This document shows positions 54,898 to 64,000 of a stretch of 64,000 bases of DNA, piece by piece. Positions within the stretch are counted from its first letter, which is position 1. Every line of letters begins with the position of its first letter. The DNA is from Dyella jiangningensis (GTDB lineage Bacteria > Pseudomonadota > Gammaproteobacteria > Xanthomonadales > Rhodanobacteraceae), in the NCBI RefSeq assembly GCF_003264855.1, contig NZ_NFZS01000004.1:186001-250000 (forward strand), given 5' to 3'. The translations under genes and the position numbers were made by a program. The notes beneath the pieces are model-generated. The model was not told the DNA's origin, did no database searches, and saw only the letters and a list, made by a program, of their open reading frames with translations.

Positions 54898-57090
54898 ATG
54901 AGTAACGATGTCGTCCAATCCGGTGCAGTTCGCGACGCCACGCCGGCGCCTTCCACACAAGCCCTGCCGAACCACGGCGCCGCGGCGGCGGTTCCGGCCG
55001 TCACGCCACCCGATCTGAACGACCCCAACCTCTACATCAATCGCGAACTGTCGCAGTTGCAATTCAACATCCGCGTGCTCGACCAGGCGCTGGACGAAAG
55101 CAAGCCGATCCTGGAGCGGCTGAAGTTCCTGCTGATCTTCTCCAGCAACATGGATGAATTCTTCGAGATCCGCGTCGCCGGACTCAAGAGCCAGATCGCC
55201 TTCGACCACGAAATCGTTGGTTCCGATGGCATCGCACCGCGCAAGGCGCTCGCCGAAATCAGCGAGATCACGCACAAGCAGATCGAACGGCAGTACGCGA
55301 TCCTCAACGACCGCATCCTGCCTGAGCTCGCGCGCCGAGGTATCCGCATCGTCCGCCGCAACGAGTGGTCGCACAAGCAGAAGCTGTGGGTGCGTCGGTA
55401 CTTCAAGCATGAAGTGGCGCCGCTGGTTACGCCCATCGGGCTGGATCCGACCCATCCTTTCCCGCTATTGGTCAACAAGAGCCTCAACTTCATCGTGCAG
55501 TTGGAAGGCACCGACGCCTTCGGTCGCGACTCGGGCCTTGCCGTGGTGCCGGCGCCGCGCGTATTGCCGCGCCTGATCCGCCTGCCCGAGGAGGTCAGCG
55601 AGGGTGGCGAAAACTTCGTGCTGCTTTCCTCGATCATCCACGCGCATGCCGAGGAATTGTTCCCGGGCATGTCCGTGCGTGGCTGCTATCAATTCCGCCT
55701 GACCCGCAACGCCGACCTCACCATCGACCCGGAAGACGTCGAAGACCTCGCGCGCGCACTGCGCGGCGAACTGTATTCGCGCCGCTTCGGCGATGCCGTG
55801 CGCCTGGAAGTAGCCGATAACTGCCCGCAGGAACTCACCGACTATCTGTTGCGCCAGTTCGGCCTGACGGCGGCGGAAATGTACGAGGTGAACGGGCCGG
55901 TGAATCTCGCACGCCTGTTCGGCCTGATCACCAAGACGCACCATCCGGATCTGGAATACCCACCGTTCACGCCGTCCATTCCCAAGGCGTTGAAGAAGGC
56001 CGAAGACCTGTTCGCGGTGATCAGCCGCCAGGACGTGCTCTTGCTGCATCCCTATGAATCGTTCGCGCCGGTGGTGGACCTGCTGCACCAGGCCGCGAAG
56101 GATCCGAATGTATTGGCCATCAAGCAGACGCTCTATCGCAGCGGCGCCAACTCCGAAATCGTCGACGCTCTGGTGGATGCCGCGCGTGCGGGCAAGGAGG
56201 TGACCGTCGTGGTGGAACTGCGCGCGCGCTTCGACGAGGAATCGAACCTGTCGCTGGCCTCGCGCCTGCAGCAGGCCGGCGCGATGGTGATCTATGGCGT
56301 GGTGGGCGTGAAGACGCATGCCAAGCTCATGCTGATCCAGCGCCGCGAAGGCGAAGAGCTGGTGCGTTACGCGCATCTGGGCACAGGCAACTACCACACC
56401 GGCAACGCACGCCTGTACACCGACTACAGCCTGCTCACCTCCGATCATGCGCTGTGCGAGGACGTGCACAAGCTGTTCAGCCAGCTCACCGGCATGGGCA
56501 AGCTGCTGCAGATGAAGAAGCTGCTGCATGCGCCGTTCACGCTGAAGAAGACGCTGCTGGAGATGATCGCGCGCGAAACCGCGCACGCGACGGCAGGCAA
56601 GCCGGCACAGATCATCATCAAGGCAAATGCGGTGACCGACGCGAAGATGATCCGCGCGCTGTACAAGGCCAGCATGGCCGGCGTGAAAGTCGACCTGATC
56701 GTGCGCGGCATGTGCTGCCTTCGCCCTGGGGTCGCCGGGGTGTCGCACAACATCCGCGTGCGCTCCATCGTCGGGCGATTCCTGGAACACAGCCGCGTGT
56801 ACTGGTTCGCCAACAACGGCGACGAGAAGTTCTACCTTGCCAGCGCGGACCTCATGGAACGCAACCTGGACCGTCGCGTGGAAACCGGCTTCCCCATCGA
56901 GGGCAAGAAGCTGCAGAGCCGGCTCAAGAAGGAGCTGGAACTGTATCTCTCGGACAACTCCAGCACCTGGCTGCTGCGTTCCGACGGCCGCTATACGCGC
57001 AGCCAGCCGGGCACGAATCAGGCCGTCCGCAACGTGCAGGCGCAGCTGCTCGACAAGCTCTGCGGATCCGGTGCGGCGATCGAAGTGTAG
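54898..57090 (+). CDS. ppk1: Polyphosphate kinase 1
   Basis: 730 residues. The N-terminal domain [19 protein letters not shown] and the [15 protein letters not shown] region are typical. The two catalytic His lie in [15 protein letters not shown] (phosphohistidine) and [29 protein letters not shown]. It polymerises ATP phosphate into polyphosphate, at the membrane. ATG 54898 was chosen over 33 upstream codons; a roughly 45-residue Ala/Pro-rich N-terminus precedes the conserved domain. No ppx is adjacent. Confidence 0.96.
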   Translation: MSNDVVQSGAVRDATPAPSTQALPNHGAAAAVPAVTPPDLNDPNLYINRELSQLQFNIRVLDQALDESKPILERLKFLLIFSSNMDEFFEIRVAGLKSQIAFDHEIVGSDGIAPRKALAEISEITHKQIERQYAILNDRILPELARRGIRIVRRNEWSHKQKLWVRRYFKHEVAPLVTPIGLDPTHPFPLLVNKSLNFIVQLEGTDAFGRDSGLAVVPAPRVLPRLIRLPEEVSEGGENFVLLSSIIHAHAEELFPGMSVRGCYQFRLTRNADLTIDPEDVEDLARALRGELYSRRFGDAVRLEVADNCPQELTDYLLRQFGLTAAEMYEVNGPVNLARLFGLITKTHHPDLEYPPFTPSIPKALKKAEDLFAVISRQDVLLLHPYESFAPVVDLLHQAAKDPNVLAIKQTLYRSGANSEIVDALVDAARAGKEVTVVVELRARFDEESNLSLASRLQQAGAMVIYGVVGVKTHAKLMLIQRREGEELVRYAHLGTGNYHTGNARLYTDYSLLTSDHALCEDVHKLFSQLTGMGKLLQMKKLLHAPFTLKKTLLEMIARETAHATAGKPAQIIIKANAVTDAKMIRALYKASMAGVKVDLIVRGMCCLRPGVAGVSHNIRVRSIVGRFLEHSRVYWFANNGDEKFYLASADLMERNLDRRVETGFPIEGKKLQSRLKKELELYLSDNSSTWLLRSDGRYTRSQPGTNQAVRNVQAQLLDKLCGSGAAIEV

Positions 57091-57244
57091 GCGTTCGGCC
57101 GACAAAACCCTTGGCGTTTCCTACACCGCGGCTGGCACAGCACTGAGCCGCAGGAAGCCATCAGGCTGACTCCGACGATGGCGTCCGCTCCCTATGGTTC
57201 CCGGAGGTCGATCTTGACCTTCCGTATCACCACAGGGAGTTCCC

Positions 57245-57556
57245 ATGAAGAAGCTGTTCGCCGCCATGGCCATGGCTGGCCTGATCGCACACGCCCAGGC
57301 GGAAACGCCACCCACGCCACCGGGCGGTCACCACGCCGCCACCGCCGCCGGAGAAGAAACCCCTGACCAGCGCAAGGATGCCGCCGTCATTCCGGGCGCC
57401 ACTGCGGGAAGCGCTGCTGAAGGCAATCTCACTCCGGCATACATAGGCGCCAGTGTGGCGGGTGCGGCGGTCATCGTCGGCGCGCTTACCGGCGGTGGCA
57501 GTCGCGATGGCACGGGAGGTACCGGCGGCACGACGGGGACCACCGGCACGCATTGA
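57245..57556 (+). CDS. Small secreted glycine/threonine-rich protein of unknown function
   Basis: 103 residues with a signal peptide (MKKLFAAMAMAGLIAHAQA), a Pro/His/Ala-rich middle, one hydrophobic Gly/Ala segment (YIGASVAGAAVIVGALTGGG) and a low-complexity tail of GGT and TGTT repeats. A CACAGGGAG ribosome site precedes the ATG and a terminator follows the stop, so it is very probably expressed. I do not recognise a family; it is too simple to assign a function. Confidence 0.75.
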   Translation: MKKLFAAMAMAGLIAHAQAETPPTPPGGHHAATAAGEETPDQRKDAAVIPGATAGSAAEGNLTPAYIGASVAGAAVIVGALTGGGSRDGTGGTGGTTGTTGTH

Positions 57557-57583
57557 TCCGCCACGGCGGGTACCGGCGATTCC

Positions 57584-57615
57584 AGGGCGCCTCCCATGCG
57601 GGGCGCGCCTTTTTC
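57584..57615 (+). terminator. Rho-independent terminator after the glycine-rich gene
   Basis: A GC-rich stem (AGGGCGCC with GGCGCGCCT, one bulged base) followed by TTTTTC at 57610-57615. It sits between convergent genes, 27 bp after the stop at 57556. Confidence 0.75.
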
Positions 57616-57622
57616 TTTGGCT

Positions 57623-58177
57623 TCAGCTCGTGAAGCGGCGTACCCACGCTACGTAGCGGTCCACGAAGCCCTGCAGGAATTTCTGCGTGCCTTCGTTGCC
57701 GATATGGCCCTCGTCGTCGAACAAGCCTTCCTTGTTCTGGATGAACACTTCCGGCTGCCCCAGCGTGGGCACATCCAGATAGGCGAGTACGTTGCGCAGA
57801 TGCTGCTGCGACAGCGCCGTGCCGGTAGCTCCCACCGAAACGCCGATCACTCCGCCAGGCTTGCCCGCGAACGAGTTCGTGCCCCATGGGCGCGATGCAA
57901 TGTCGATGGCGTTCTTCAGCACGCCCGGAATCGAGCGGTTGTATTCCGGCGTGACGAACAGCAAGGCATCGGCCGCGGACACTTCGTCCTTGAGCCGCTG
58001 GCATTCGGCGGGGTAGTGGCCGTCGAAATCCTGGTCGTACAGCGGAAGGTTGTCGATGCGTAGATGGTCGAAGCTGAAGTCGGATGGGGCCAGTCGCTCG
58101 ACGGCCCGGGCCAGGTGCCGGTTGAAGGAGTCTTTGCGCAGGCTGCCTACCAATACGGCCACACGGATCTTGCTCAT
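57623..58177 (-). CDS. NADPH-dependent FMN reductase / quinone reductase
   Basis: 184 residues, flavodoxin-like fold. The N-terminal VAVLVGSLRKDSFNRHLA and LLFVTPEYNRSIPGVLKNAIDIASRP are the FMN_red family motifs. Likely a soluble azo-, chromate- or quinone-reducing flavoprotein. ATG 58177 has an AAGAGGAG ribosome site; the frame extends 22 codons further. It is convergent with the small secreted gene. Confidence 0.9.
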   Translation of the reverse strand: MSKIRVAVLVGSLRKDSFNRHLARAVERLAPSDFSFDHLRIDNLPLYDQDFDGHYPAECQRLKDEVSAADALLFVTPEYNRSIPGVLKNAIDIASRPWGTNSFAGKPGGVIGVSVGATGTALSQQHLRNVLAYLDVPTLGQPEVFIQNKEGLFDDEGHIGNEGTQKFLQGFVDRYVAWVRRFTS

Positions 58178-58465
58178 GCCAATGCACTCCTCTTGCCAGG
58201 GGATGGGAAGCGAGACCCGCAGCATGGCAGCGGCGGGGGTCAACCCCGCGTGAGCGACCTGACCCTGCCCAATGGCGCCCCGTGTCTATGCCTTTTGGCG
58301 TAGTGGAAACCGACCCGGGCTGCGCTTGCGCAAGGTACGCTACAGGCAGGCGGCCCCCCGCGCGACGCGCGACCGGGGATTCATCACTCAAGGACGGCCG
58401 CCAACGCCAGGGACGCGTGCGCCTGCTCCAAGGAGGAGCAGGCGCTGACACAGGGGAACGGCGAC

Positions 58466-60205
58466 ATGGGAGGGCTGTTCGCATCGATGGCGAAGCGTTG
58501 GCAATGGCGGATGCTGTGCATCCTCGCCACGAGCCTGCTCGCCTTCGCGGCGCATGCCGATACCGCGTTGACGGGCGCCTCGCGCGAGGTGCGTGCCGGC
58601 GATACGCCGCAAATGGTGCTCGATGCCTTCCGCCGCGGCGAACTGCAGAGCTTCGATCCGAAACTCCTTCAACGCGTGCCGACGCGAGGGCTAGGCACCT
58701 GGGTGGTGCTGCAACCTCAGCCGCCACTGGTGGACGAAGAGCGCGTGTTCACCGTGTATCCGCCGCCGCTCTCGGCGGTGACGCTGTTCGATGCGCAGGG
58801 CAAGACCGCGACCCAGTCGCTGGACGACTTCACGCCGCCGGCGCACGGCAATGGGCGCCTCGCCTATCGCATCGGCCCCGAGGTGCCGGCTTCTTCACCC
58901 ATCCTGATCCGCTTCGATCCTTCGCCCGTGCGCAGCATGCCGGTGAGCTTCCAGTTGCAGTCGTGGCATGAATATCTCCGGGAGGACGCGCGCTGGCTGG
59001 TTTTCGCCAGCGCCTGCTTCGCGGTGATGCTCGCGATGTCGCTGATGGCCCTGTGCCTCGCGATGATGCTGCGCGATTCCACCTTCGCCTGGTATGCGGG
59101 CTACGTGCTCTGCTACGCGCTCATCCAGGGACTGCAGACGGGCTATCTGTTCCATCCGCTGGAAGCGACCTGGCTGGCCGGCAGCGCCGCGCTGGTGAGC
59201 TCCTCCGCCATGGCGCTATCGCTCGCGTTCGCGGCGATGTTTATGGCGCGCTTCTGCGAGCTGCCGCGCTTCGCGCCGCTGCTGCATACGCCGACGCTCG
59301 CCCTCGCCGTCGGCATGCCGCTGGTGGTGCTGTTGCGAAGCTGCCAGATCCCGGTGCTGCAGCAAACGGCACAGGTGCTGGTCGGCCCCTTGCTGATCAT
59401 CGGCACGTTGCTGCTCCTGCTTGCCGCCGTCGTGGCCGCGGCGCGAGGCGCACGGCCGGCGTGGTTCTTCCTGGCCGGCTGGACGCCATTGCTGGCGCTC
59501 ACGGCGCTCTCCAGCAGCCAGGCGGGCGGCATGCTGGCCGACGTGATCTGGCTGAACGACGCCTCCCTCGCGGCCGGCGCATTCGAAGCGGTGGTGCTTT
59601 CGCTGGGCCTGGCGGATCGCGCGCTGAGCATGCGTCGCGATCGCGACATCGTGCAGGAGCTGGCGGACAACGACGCGTTGACCAACGTACTCAACCGGCG
59701 CGCCTGGGCGGAAAGCGTCTCGCGCCTGTTGGGCAGCGGTACCACGCAGCCGGTGGCGCTGCTGTTCCTTGACCTCGACCATTTCAAGCTGCTCAACGAC
59801 CGCAAGGGTCACGCCGCCGGCGACCGTGCGCTGATCGCTGTGGCCGACGCCCTGCGGCATGAATTGCGCCCGCACGATCTGCTCGGTCGCTACGGCGGCG
59901 AAGAGTTCGTGGCGATGCTCTACGGCGTGGAACAGGCACAGGCCATGCAGGTCGCCACGCGGCTTTGCCGGCGCGTGCACCGCATGGACATCCCCGTCAA
60001 CGATGATGGCCTGGTGCTCAGCGTCAGCATCGGCATTGCCATGCGCGTGCCGGAAGACAACGTGGAATCGCTGGTGGAGCGCGCCGACCACGCGATGTAT
60101 CGCGCCAAGCTCGCCGGCCGCAATCGCGCCCGCCTCGACGAAAAACTCGAAACGCCGCCTCGCCGCAGCTGGCCACGCGCGGTCGACATCGATCGCAGCC
60201 GCTGA
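58466..60205 (+). CDS. 7TM-DISM diguanylate cyclase
   Basis: 579 residues: a signal peptide (LCILATSLLAFAAHA), a periplasmic DISM-type jelly-roll domain (about 35-165), seven membrane helices (about 175-400), then a GGDEF domain (about 410-560). The active site is RYGGEEF with the substrate motif DLDHFKLLNDRKGHAAGD. RPHD, five residues before GGEEF, is a canonical inhibitory I-site (RxxD). It should make c-di-GMP in response to a periplasmic ligand, with product feedback. No phosphodiesterase is adjacent. Confidence 0.93.
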   Translation: MGGLFASMAKRWQWRMLCILATSLLAFAAHADTALTGASREVRAGDTPQMVLDAFRRGELQSFDPKLLQRVPTRGLGTWVVLQPQPPLVDEERVFTVYPPPLSAVTLFDAQGKTATQSLDDFTPPAHGNGRLAYRIGPEVPASSPILIRFDPSPVRSMPVSFQLQSWHEYLREDARWLVFASACFAVMLAMSLMALCLAMMLRDSTFAWYAGYVLCYALIQGLQTGYLFHPLEATWLAGSAALVSSSAMALSLAFAAMFMARFCELPRFAPLLHTPTLALAVGMPLVVLLRSCQIPVLQQTAQVLVGPLLIIGTLLLLLAAVVAAARGARPAWFFLAGWTPLLALTALSSSQAGGMLADVIWLNDASLAAGAFEAVVLSLGLADRALSMRRDRDIVQELADNDALTNVLNRRAWAESVSRLLGSGTTQPVALLFLDLDHFKLLNDRKGHAAGDRALIAVADALRHELRPHDLLGRYGGEEFVAMLYGVEQAQAMQVATRLCRRVHRMDIPVNDDGLVLSVSIGIAMRVPEDNVESLVERADHAMYRAKLAGRNRARLDEKLETPPRRSWPRAVDIDRSR

Positions 60206-60285
60206 GGCCGAGGCGACTCGGAAAATCGACAAGACATCGGCGACGACCGCGCTACGCTGGGCCCACCCATCACCTGGAGGCGTCC

Positions 60286-60720
60286 ATGGCCACCCCCGAC
60301 ATGGCAGGCAGCACCATCATTCCGTGTCTCCGCTATCGCGATGCACACGCGGCGATCGACTGGCTGTGCACGGCGTTCGGCTTCCAGAAACAGGCCGTCT
60401 ACGACGACGAACAGGGCGGCGTGGCACACGCGCAGCTGGTATACGGCAACGGCATGCTGATGCTCGGCTCGGTGCGCGACGATGGCTTCGGAGCACGCAT
60501 GATGCAGCCCGATGAAACAAACGGACGCGAGACGCAATGCCCTTGCGTGATCGTGAAGGACTGCCGGGCCCATTACGAGCGGGCGAAGGCCGTGGGCGCC
60601 GAGATCATCGATGACTACGCCGAAAAGGACTATGGCGGCGCGGGCTACAGTTGCCGCGACCTGGAAGGCCACCTGTGGTGGTTCGGCAGCTACGACCCGT
60701 GGGCCGAGCATGCCGGCTAG
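60286..60720 (+). CDS. VOC-family (glyoxalase/bleomycin-resistance-like) protein
   Basis: 144 residues. The paired beta-alpha-beta-beta-beta modules are recognisable: TIIPCLRYRDAHAAIDWLCTAFGF at the start and YSCRDLEGHLWWFGSYDPW at the end, a PhnB-like pattern. A metal-dependent small-molecule enzyme or binding protein; substrate unknown. It ends 3 bp before the stop of the convergent AraC/GyrI-like gene, with no terminator between. Confidence 0.85.
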   Translation: MATPDMAGSTIIPCLRYRDAHAAIDWLCTAFGFQKQAVYDDEQGGVAHAQLVYGNGMLMLGSVRDDGFGARMMQPDETNGRETQCPCVIVKDCRAHYERAKAVGAEIIDDYAEKDYGGAGYSCRDLEGHLWWFGSYDPWAEHAG

Positions 60721-60723
60721 GCG

Positions 60724-61614
60724 TCACGATCGACTGGGCTCGACGGGAAGGTAGATGTCGGCGCGCAGCAACGCCTCCGGCGTTTGCTCGGGATCGTCGA
60801 AGAAATGGCGATACGGCAGCTGGTCGCGCAGCACGTAGCCGCTGCCGGGCAGCCATGCCGCGATGAGCCGGTCGGTTGCCGCGTCGAGTGCGTCATACGA
60901 ACCGACGTGGTGGCAACGCGCCCACATGCCACCACCGAGCGCCAGCGGCTGCACCCATGCATCACCCGGACATTCGTCGCCGGCCATGGCGAGTGCGCAA
61001 TCGAACCGGCACTGTTGCGGCGGGACCTCCCGCGCATCGTCAAGGGGAACGCCATAGATGCCAACCACGCGCTCGAGCGCGCCCTGCATCGCGACCCACT
61101 GGAACAGGCGCTCATAGGCCTGATCGAGATCGGCCTGGGGACCGGTGTGGCGCATCGCCATCACGCGGAAGGGCTCGATCGACACGACCTCCACCTTCAG
61201 AGCCACCGACGACTCGTCGCCAACCCGTGGACGCCGCAGGCGTTCGATCTCCGCCTGCAGGCGCTCGCCCTGCCCTCGCATCTCGCTGGGTGTCGCGGAG
61301 AATGCCTGCCGGAAAGCGCGCGCGAAGGCCTGTGGCGTGTCATAGCCGATGGCGAGCGCGGTCTCGGTGACCCGCCCATCGGGATCGGCAAGCAAATGCA
61401 GTGCGCGCAACAGGCGTAGACGTGCCACCGTCTGGCCCACGGTTTCGCCCGCCAGGGCCCGATAGACACGGTGGAAGTGAAACGGCGACAGATGGGCCGC
61501 CGCGGCCAGATGCGAGAGCTCCGGCAGGTCGCCGCCCTCTGCCACTGTCGACTGCAGCAATGCGACGACGCGATCAATGCGCTGCAGGTAATCGTGACGC
61601 GTGTTGGATTTCAT
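60724..61614 (-). CDS. AraC-type regulator fused to a GyrI-like effector-binding domain
   Basis: 296 residues. The N-terminal double HTH (about 10-110, LSHLAAAAHLSPFHFHRVYRALAGETVGQTV and VTETALAIGYDTPQAFARAFRQAF) is followed by a GyrI/BacR-type small-molecule domain (about 140-290: VEVVSIEPFRVMAMRHTGPQADLDQAYERLFQW). This is the Rob/SbmC-like architecture that senses lipophilic or cationic drugs. The ATG at 61614 gives MKSNTRHDYLQRIDRVVALLQ, a typical start for the group. Confidence 0.92.
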   Translation of the reverse strand: MKSNTRHDYLQRIDRVVALLQSTVAEGGDLPELSHLAAAAHLSPFHFHRVYRALAGETVGQTVARLRLLRALHLLADPDGRVTETALAIGYDTPQAFARAFRQAFSATPSEMRGQGERLQAEIERLRRPRVGDESSVALKVEVVSIEPFRVMAMRHTGPQADLDQAYERLFQWVAMQGALERVVGIYGVPLDDAREVPPQQCRFDCALAMAGDECPGDAWVQPLALGGGMWARCHHVGSYDALDAATDRLIAAWLPGSGYVLRDQLPYRHFFDDPEQTPEALLRADIYLPVEPSRS

Positions 61615-61845
61615 GAGGCGGCTTCCTCGATGGGGCGACGCCAGTGTGTTGGACGCCATCGGCTGCCACGGCTCCATTCTTGCGCATTTCGCCATCCACG
61701 CTGCAGGCACCAGACCTGCCTCATAGGCTGGAAGTCATGGTGGGAGCGCCCTCATGCGTCGCTTAAAGTCGGTTGCCGAACCCCATCGTCCACCACTGAC
61801 CCGTCCGGAGCGGCCGTCTTTACGGCCCATCCGCCTGGAGGATCC

Positions 61846-63771
61846 ATGCGCATCCGCCGTACCTTGCTTGCCGCTGCCACCCTCGCCGCCTTCACGATCG
61901 GCTTCGCCCATGCCCAGACCGCGCCACTGACGCCGGATGTACCGCAGGCCAAGTTCGTCCAGCCGACCGCCAGCTATGACTACGTGAAGCGCGAGATGAT
62001 GATCCCCATGCGCGACGGCGTGAAGCTGCATACGGTGATCGTGATCCCCAAGGGCGCGAAGCATGCACCGATCCTGCTGACACGCACGCCCTACAACGCG
62101 GACGGCCGCGCCGCGCGTTTCGATTCCCCGCATATGGATGCCACGCTGCCGCAAGGCGACGAGGTGTTCGTCAAGGGTGGCTATATCCGCGTGTTTCAGG
62201 ATGTGCGCGGCAAGTACGGCTCCGAAGGCGAGTATGTGATGACGCGTCCGCTGCGCGGTCCCCTCAACTCCAGCGAAGTGGATCACTCGACCGATGCCTA
62301 CGACACCATCGACTGGCTGGTGAAGAACACCCCCGAGTCGAACGGCAAGGTGGGCATGCTCGGTTCGTCCTATGAAGGTTTCACCGTGGTGATGGCGCTG
62401 GTCCATCCGCATCCCGCGTTGAAGGTGGCCGCGCCGGAAAGCCCGATGATCGACGGCTGGATGGGCGACGACTGGTTCCACTACGGCGCCTATCGCCAGA
62501 CCAACTTCGACTACATCTCCGGCCAGACCGCGCAGAAGGGCAAGGGCGAGGCCGTGCCCCGCGTGGGCTTCGACGACTACAGCAACTTCCTCGCCGCTGG
62601 TTCGGCGGGCGACTACGCGCGCGCCAACGGTTTCGAGCAGTTGCCGTTCTGGCGCAAGCTGCATGAGCACGCAGCCTACGATGCGTTCTGGCAGGGCCAG
62701 GCGCTCGACAAGGTGATGGCCGAACAGCCGCTCACGGTGCCCACCATGTGGCTGCAGGGCCTGTGGGACCAGGAAGACATGTGGGGCGCGATCCACACCT
62801 ATACCGTGACGGAGCCGAAGGACAAGGGCAACGACAAGAACTTCCTCGTGATGGGCCCGTGGCGCCACAGCCAGGTGAATTACGACGGCACCTCGCTCGG
62901 CCCGCTGCAGTGGGACGGCGACACCTCGCTGCAGTTCCGCCGCGACGTGCTCAAGCCGTTCTTCGACCAGTACCTGGTGGATGGCGCGCCCAAGGCCAGC
63001 ACCCCGCCGGTGCTGATCTACAACACCGGCGAAAACCACTGGGACCGCTACAAGTCCTGGCCGCTGAGCTGCGACAAGGGCTGTGCCAACAAGCCCAAGG
63101 CCCTGTACCTCGGCGCCAACGGCGCACTGTCGTTCAACGCGCCGACCGGCGAGGCCCACAAGTACGACGAATATGTCTCCGATCCGGCCAAACCCGTGCC
63201 CTACCAGCCGCGCCCGGTGCATTTCGCCGATCACGACGCCTGGACGCGCTGGCTGGTGAACGACCAGCGCTTTGCGGATGGACGTCCAGACGTCCTCACC
63301 TACGTGACCGAACCGCTGACCGCACCCGTACATATCGGTGGCGCGCCGCAGGTGAACCTGTACGCCTCAACGAGCGGCACCGACAGCGACTGGGTGGTGA
63401 AGCTGATCGACGTATATCCGGACACGGTGCCTTCGAATCCGTCGATGGGCGGTTATGAACTGGCCGTGTCGCTGGATATCTTCCGTGGCCGCTATCGCAC
63501 CAGCTTCGAGCATCCGCAGGCGCTCACGCCCGACCAGCCGCTGCTGTACAGCTTCGGCCTGCCCACCACCAACCATGTGTTCCAGCCGGGACATCGCATC
63601 ATGGTGCAGGTGCAGTCCAGCCTGTTCCCCTTGTACGACCGCAATCCGCAGACCTTCGTGCCGAACATCTTCGATGCGAAGGCCTCGGACTATCAGAAGG
63701 CCACGCAGCGCGTGTGGCACACGCCGGGCACGGCGAGCTCCATCAGCCTGCCGGTGGTGCCGAACGGCTAA
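61846..63771 (+). CDS. Alpha-amino acid ester hydrolase-like secreted serine hydrolase (CocE/NonD, X-Pro peptidase S15)
   Basis: 641 residues with a signal peptide (MRIRRTLLAAATLAAFTIGFAHA). The nucleophile is Ser175 in GMLGSSYEGFTVVMAL. DGWMGDDWFHYGAYRQ and LWDQEDMWGAIHTY match the regions that hold the carboxylate cluster binding the substrate amino group in Xanthomonas and Acetobacter alpha-amino acid ester hydrolases. A C-terminal jelly-roll domain follows (about 470-640). The enzyme class hydrolyses or synthesises beta-lactams with alpha-amino side chains; its natural role is unknown. ATG 61846 has a GGAG ribosome site. Confidence 0.9.
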   Translation: MRIRRTLLAAATLAAFTIGFAHAQTAPLTPDVPQAKFVQPTASYDYVKREMMIPMRDGVKLHTVIVIPKGAKHAPILLTRTPYNADGRAARFDSPHMDATLPQGDEVFVKGGYIRVFQDVRGKYGSEGEYVMTRPLRGPLNSSEVDHSTDAYDTIDWLVKNTPESNGKVGMLGSSYEGFTVVMALVHPHPALKVAAPESPMIDGWMGDDWFHYGAYRQTNFDYISGQTAQKGKGEAVPRVGFDDYSNFLAAGSAGDYARANGFEQLPFWRKLHEHAAYDAFWQGQALDKVMAEQPLTVPTMWLQGLWDQEDMWGAIHTYTVTEPKDKGNDKNFLVMGPWRHSQVNYDGTSLGPLQWDGDTSLQFRRDVLKPFFDQYLVDGAPKASTPPVLIYNTGENHWDRYKSWPLSCDKGCANKPKALYLGANGALSFNAPTGEAHKYDEYVSDPAKPVPYQPRPVHFADHDAWTRWLVNDQRFADGRPDVLTYVTEPLTAPVHIGGAPQVNLYASTSGTDSDWVVKLIDVYPDTVPSNPSMGGYELAVSLDIFRGRYRTSFEHPQALTPDQPLLYSFGLPTTNHVFQPGHRIMVQVQSSLFPLYDRNPQTFVPNIFDAKASDYQKATQRVWHTPGTASSISLPVVPNG

Positions 63772-63794
63772 ACGCAGCACGCCGCGATACCTCG

Positions 63795-63822
63795 AAAGGC
63801 CGGCCTCATGCCGGCCTTTTTC
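63795..63822 (+). terminator. Rho-independent terminator
   Basis: A 10-bp stem (AAAGGCCGGC at 63795-63804 with GCCGGCCTTT at 63810-63819), loop CTCAT, followed by TT and C. It ends the ester-hydrolase transcript 24 bp after the stop. Confidence 0.92.
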
Positions 63823-63854
63823 TTTGCGACAAATCGCCCACGCGACAATCACTT

Positions 63855-63882
63855 TAAATTAATTATATGTATGATTAATTTA
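63855..63882. promoter_or_regulatory. AT-rich inverted repeat, candidate TetR operator
   Basis: TAAATTAAT (63855-63863) and ATTAATTTA (63874-63882) are perfect 9-bp complements with a 10-base spacer, 5 bp before the TetR start. The 33 bp around it are nearly pure A/T in a roughly two-thirds GC genome. Its position suggests autoregulation and probably also the core promoter. Confidence 0.75.
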
Positions 63883-63887
63883 TCGGC

Positions 63888-64000
63888 ATGAGCCCTTCCA
63901 AGACCCGTGCGTCCAGCCGGCGCGCCCCTGGCCGCCCCGGCACGGACAGCCCCGACCTGCGTTCTCGCCTGATCGAGGCGGCACTCGATTGCTTCGTGCG
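63888..64000 (+). CDS. TetR-family transcriptional regulator (partial, N-terminus only)
   Basis: The first 37 codons: MSPSKTRASSRRAPGRPGTD, then SPDLRSRLIEAALDCFV, the beginning of a TetR HTH domain (GRPG... followed by the first helix). The gene runs off the right edge. An AT-rich palindrome lies just upstream, as expected for an autoregulated TetR protein. Confidence 0.85.
   Translation, partial: MSPSKTRASSRRAPGRPGTDSPDLRSRLIEAALDCFV

Noticed and set aside
55465-57105. Minus-strand open frame of 546 codons opposite ppk1
   Set aside because: Shadow frame; PPK1 with both catalytic His is complete on the plus strand.

Overview
The window comes from a high-GC gammaproteobacterium of the order Xanthomonadales, most likely family Rhodanobacteraceae (Dyella, Luteibacter or Rhodanobacter-like). 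This is inferred from protein sequences and gene order: the sdhCDAB-sdhE-ygfX block, phaR/phaB, a FecIR/TonB receptor unit, and an alpha-amino acid ester hydrolase closely resembling the Xanthomonas enzyme. I see no insertion sequence, prophage or CRISPR array. Most of it is chromosomal housekeeping, with an accessory-looking centre at about 27.4-45.1 kb.

Layout. 1-1.4 kb: lolD (partial) and lolC, lipoprotein release. 1.5-6.1 kb: a minus-strand succinate dehydrogenase operon with two assembly factors, SdhE and a 55-residue SDHAF4-like DUF1674 protein. 6.2-10 kb: ygfZ, a cell-wall hydrolase, two tandem glycine-zipper lipoproteins and a TatD nuclease. 10-14.9 kb: a MarR-controlled tripartite efflux operon of emrAB type. 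15-16.3 kb: phaR and phaB, each preceded by a related inverted repeat. 16.5-18.3 kb: kynurenine monooxygenase and a DUF3293 gene. 18.4-25.2 kb: a complete tightly coupled ccmABCDEFGHI operon, with metX overlapping its end. Then cysteine dioxygenase and tRNA-Leu(CAA).

27.4-38.8 kb is the most unusual part. It is a co-directional minus-strand series: ECF sigma factor, FecR-type anti-sigma factor, STN-domain TonB-dependent receptor, secreted thioredoxin/TPR protein, M16 peptidase and DsbD. I read it as a candidate cell-surface-signalled system that imports a peptide or protein, reduces its disulfides and degrades it in the periplasm. Next come a small orphan gene, a BvgS-like hybrid kinase and a divergent NarL-type regulator, then tRNA-Arg(CCT).

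45.5-64 kb: an ALDH7-type dehydrogenase, a membrane protein, SDR, methyltransferase, pyrD and murB; a cluster of repeat hairpins; a GH43 enzyme; a Fsr-like exporter with a divergent AraC regulator; ppk1; a small secreted glycine-rich protein; an FMN reductase; a 7TM-DISM/GGDEF protein; a VOC protein; an AraC/GyrI-like regulator; an alpha-amino acid ester hydrolase; and the start of a TetR gene.

A dispersed family of long hairpins with 24-bp arms occurs at 23.7, 51.1-51.4 and 54.6 kb. One copy lies in frame inside the signal peptide of ccmH, and removing its 75 bp on paper restores an ordinary signal peptide. Many starts below are shorter than the longest open frame and were chosen from signal peptides, family N-termini, ribosome binding sites and gene overlaps. 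Residue positions are counted by hand and approximate unless given exactly.
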